A stretch of 15,278 bases of DNA, taken from Ruminococcaceae bacterium UBA1865. GTDB lineage: Bacteria > Bacillota > Clostridia > Oscillospirales > Acutalibacteraceae. The position numbers and the translations under genes were made by a program. A model generated the notes under the pieces. That model did not search any database. It saw only the letters and a program-made list of their open reading frames with translations, and was not told the DNA's origin. Positions 14,104 through 15,278 of this stretch are shown piece after piece. The stretch is taken from contig DDHX01000034.1 of assembly GCA_002338255.1 (NCBI GenBank), forward strand, positions 1 through 15,278, read 5' to 3'. The first letter of the stretch is position 1. Each line of letters starts with the position of its first letter.

Positions 14104-15278
14104 TCATTTTTGCGGCGAAACAGTATATTTGTTTATAATCGCTTTTCCGTTCAAATTATAGTGACTGAGCAATTTTTGTATTTCTTGAGCATTACCAGTA
14201 GTCGTGCTGCTTTGGACTACACCTTCAGTAAAAGCCTTTACGGCAACTTTAAATTGTTCGAGTAATTGTTCTGTCATTACGCGCATACGAGGGTCAGGAG
14301 AAGCTGCGGTGTCAAATACGCTAACTATGTGTATAATAACAGGGTAACATTTAAACTCATTGCCAACATATAAGTTTTCAAACCACTGTATTGAACTCAA
14401 CAACTGGGAGCAATCGGATTTTGAAATTGATGTTATATCAGGCTTTACTCCGTTCTTACACTCAATTACAAAATACTCTAAATTGTCAATGGCCCACAAA
14501 TTATCGGGACTTCCTTTTACCCCATCTTTTTCAGGGCGTGAGGCGTGTATTCCGATTATTGAAGCCACATTATTTAAGGCTTCTTCAAAAGAATTGGCAG
14601 AGTTTTCCGAAAAAGTTAGATCATCCAATACCGAGCAAGTGTGTATCAAATAGTTGTTTGTAGTAAACTCATTGTCTGCAATGTACTTAACAACATTTGC
14701 TCCTTGACTATCAGAAAAGCTTTGTAACTTTTCATATTGAATACCTTTGATAGGCTTTAGCACGGTTGCGTTCAACTTTTGTGCAGACAAGAGTACTTCT
14801 TGAGCTTGAGCTGGATTTGTAAAGTTCTTGTATTCAGCCATCAGCTGCATAAGAAGCCCCTTAGCCTTATCATCAAGTTTCGTGTTGTTATTCTTTTCTG
14901 CCTCAATAAGGCTAAAAGCTTCATCGTATCTACCAATACTTTCTTTGTCGAAAGCTCCACGGATAGCGACTGTTGTACTGTCAATGTTGGCAGCCTTATT
15001 GTATTCAACGGCTGCCAAAGCACCTTTGCTTGCAGATATCCAATCTGTATTGCGCATTAGCGTATAGTCTGCAAGTTGGAACACCTCTGCAATTGTAGGC
15101 TTGGGGTTGGCTTCCATAAGCTGTTCCCATAACTGCTTGGAAATGTTGTATTGTTCAAAGGTAGCATTGCTAAAAAAATGGTCACCATCCTGGTTAACTA
15201 TTACATCCGCCAGCTTGTCGCCCATAAGCACAATGACACAGTAATCATTGTTGGAGCGCACACCGCGCCCCATCCCTT
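14104..15278 (-). CDS. Superfamily 2 (DinG/XPD-like) helicase with C-terminal PD-(D/E)XK-like nuclease region, 3' part only
   Basis: The frame is open to the right edge, so the N-terminus and the ATP-binding motifs are outside the window. The visible part begins inside helicase motif VI, GMGRGVRSNNDYCVIVL, the arginine-finger motif of DinG/Rad3-type helicases; the ATG at 15273 is internal to it. After a helical linker (roughly residues 60-200 from that methionine) comes a likely nuclease domain. Its features are an EEALNNVASIIG helix with E230 and E231, SPDNLW with D257, VIECKNG with E271 and K273, and Q290 after a DCSQLL turn. These give the E...D...ExK...Q order of the PD-(D/E)XK fold. The fusion would unwind and cut DNA, as in restriction or defence systems. 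It lies 209 bases before the DUF4041 gene. Whether the two act together is not clear. Confidence 0.75.
   Translation of the reverse strand, partial: GMGRGVRSNNDYCVIVLMGDKLADVIVNQDGDHFFSNATFEQYNISKQLWEQLMEANPKPTIAEVFQLADYTLMRNTDWISASKGALAAVEYNKAANIDSTTVAIRGAFDKESIGRYDEAFSLIEAEKNNNTKLDDKAKGLLMQLMAEYKNFTNPAQAQEVLLSAQKLNATVLKPIKGIQYEKLQSFSDSQGANVVKYIADNEFTTNNYLIHTCSVLDDLTFSENSANSFEEALNNVASIIGIHASRPEKDGVKGSPDNLWAIDNLEYFVIECKNGVKPDITSISKSDCSQLLSSIQWFENLYVGNEFKCYPVIIHIVSVFDTAASPDPRMRVMTEQLLEQFKVAVKAFTEGVVQSSTTTGNAQEIQKLLSHYNLNGKAIINKYTVSPQK

Noticed and set aside
1..15278. CRISPR array, tRNA, rRNA or riboswitch
   Set aside because: No regularly spaced repeats and no tRNA-like cloverleaf or ribosomal RNA sequence were seen on reading. 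QueC-like QatC prompted a look for a preQ1 riboswitch before the operon, and none of its conserved elements was recognised.

Overview
The window looks like the accessory (cargo) part of an integrative or conjugative element from a low-GC, Gram-positive Clostridia-type gut bacterium. The signs are AT-rich DNA, strong AGGAGG-type ribosome binding sites before most genes, and two small mobile-element-type proteins at the left edge. All real genes lie on the minus strand, so transcription runs from the right end of the window to the left.

Reading in the direction of transcription, the window opens with the C-terminal part of a large superfamily 2 (DinG/XPD-like) helicase carrying a PD-(D/E)XK-like nuclease region (15278-14104). 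Next is a DUF4041 coiled-coil protein with a T5orf172/MUG113-type GIY-YIG domain, split in two by an in-frame TAA (13894-12479). It is followed by an OLD-family ATPase/TOPRIM nuclease, split by a frameshift (12347-10330), and a UvrD-like helicase whose start overlaps the nuclease stop by 8 bases (10337-8394). This OLD plus UvrD pair has Gabija architecture. An orphan 431-residue cysteine-cluster protein of unknown function comes next (7971-6676). It is followed by a complete QatABCD anti-phage operon: KAP ATPase, QatB, QueC-like QatC and TatD-like QatD (6343-1733). A HEPN-like protein sits directly downstream (1596-889). The left 750 bases hold a small coiled-coil protein with a terminator and the start of a conserved element-type gene that runs off the window.

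The junctions between modules are marked by a repeat. Two copies of a diverged 158-base element with terminal inverted repeats lie before qatA and before the orphan gene, each between near-identical pentamers (ttaaa or ttaat, and tcaaa). A third site, before the DUF4041 gene, has the same flanks with a single pentamer and no insert, as an empty target site would. The island therefore looks assembled from separate defence cassettes, at least two of them now broken or decaying. The Qat operon looks intact. The parts with least precedent are the HEPN-like neighbour of Qat, the orphan protein between the repeats, and the repeat-marked junctions.
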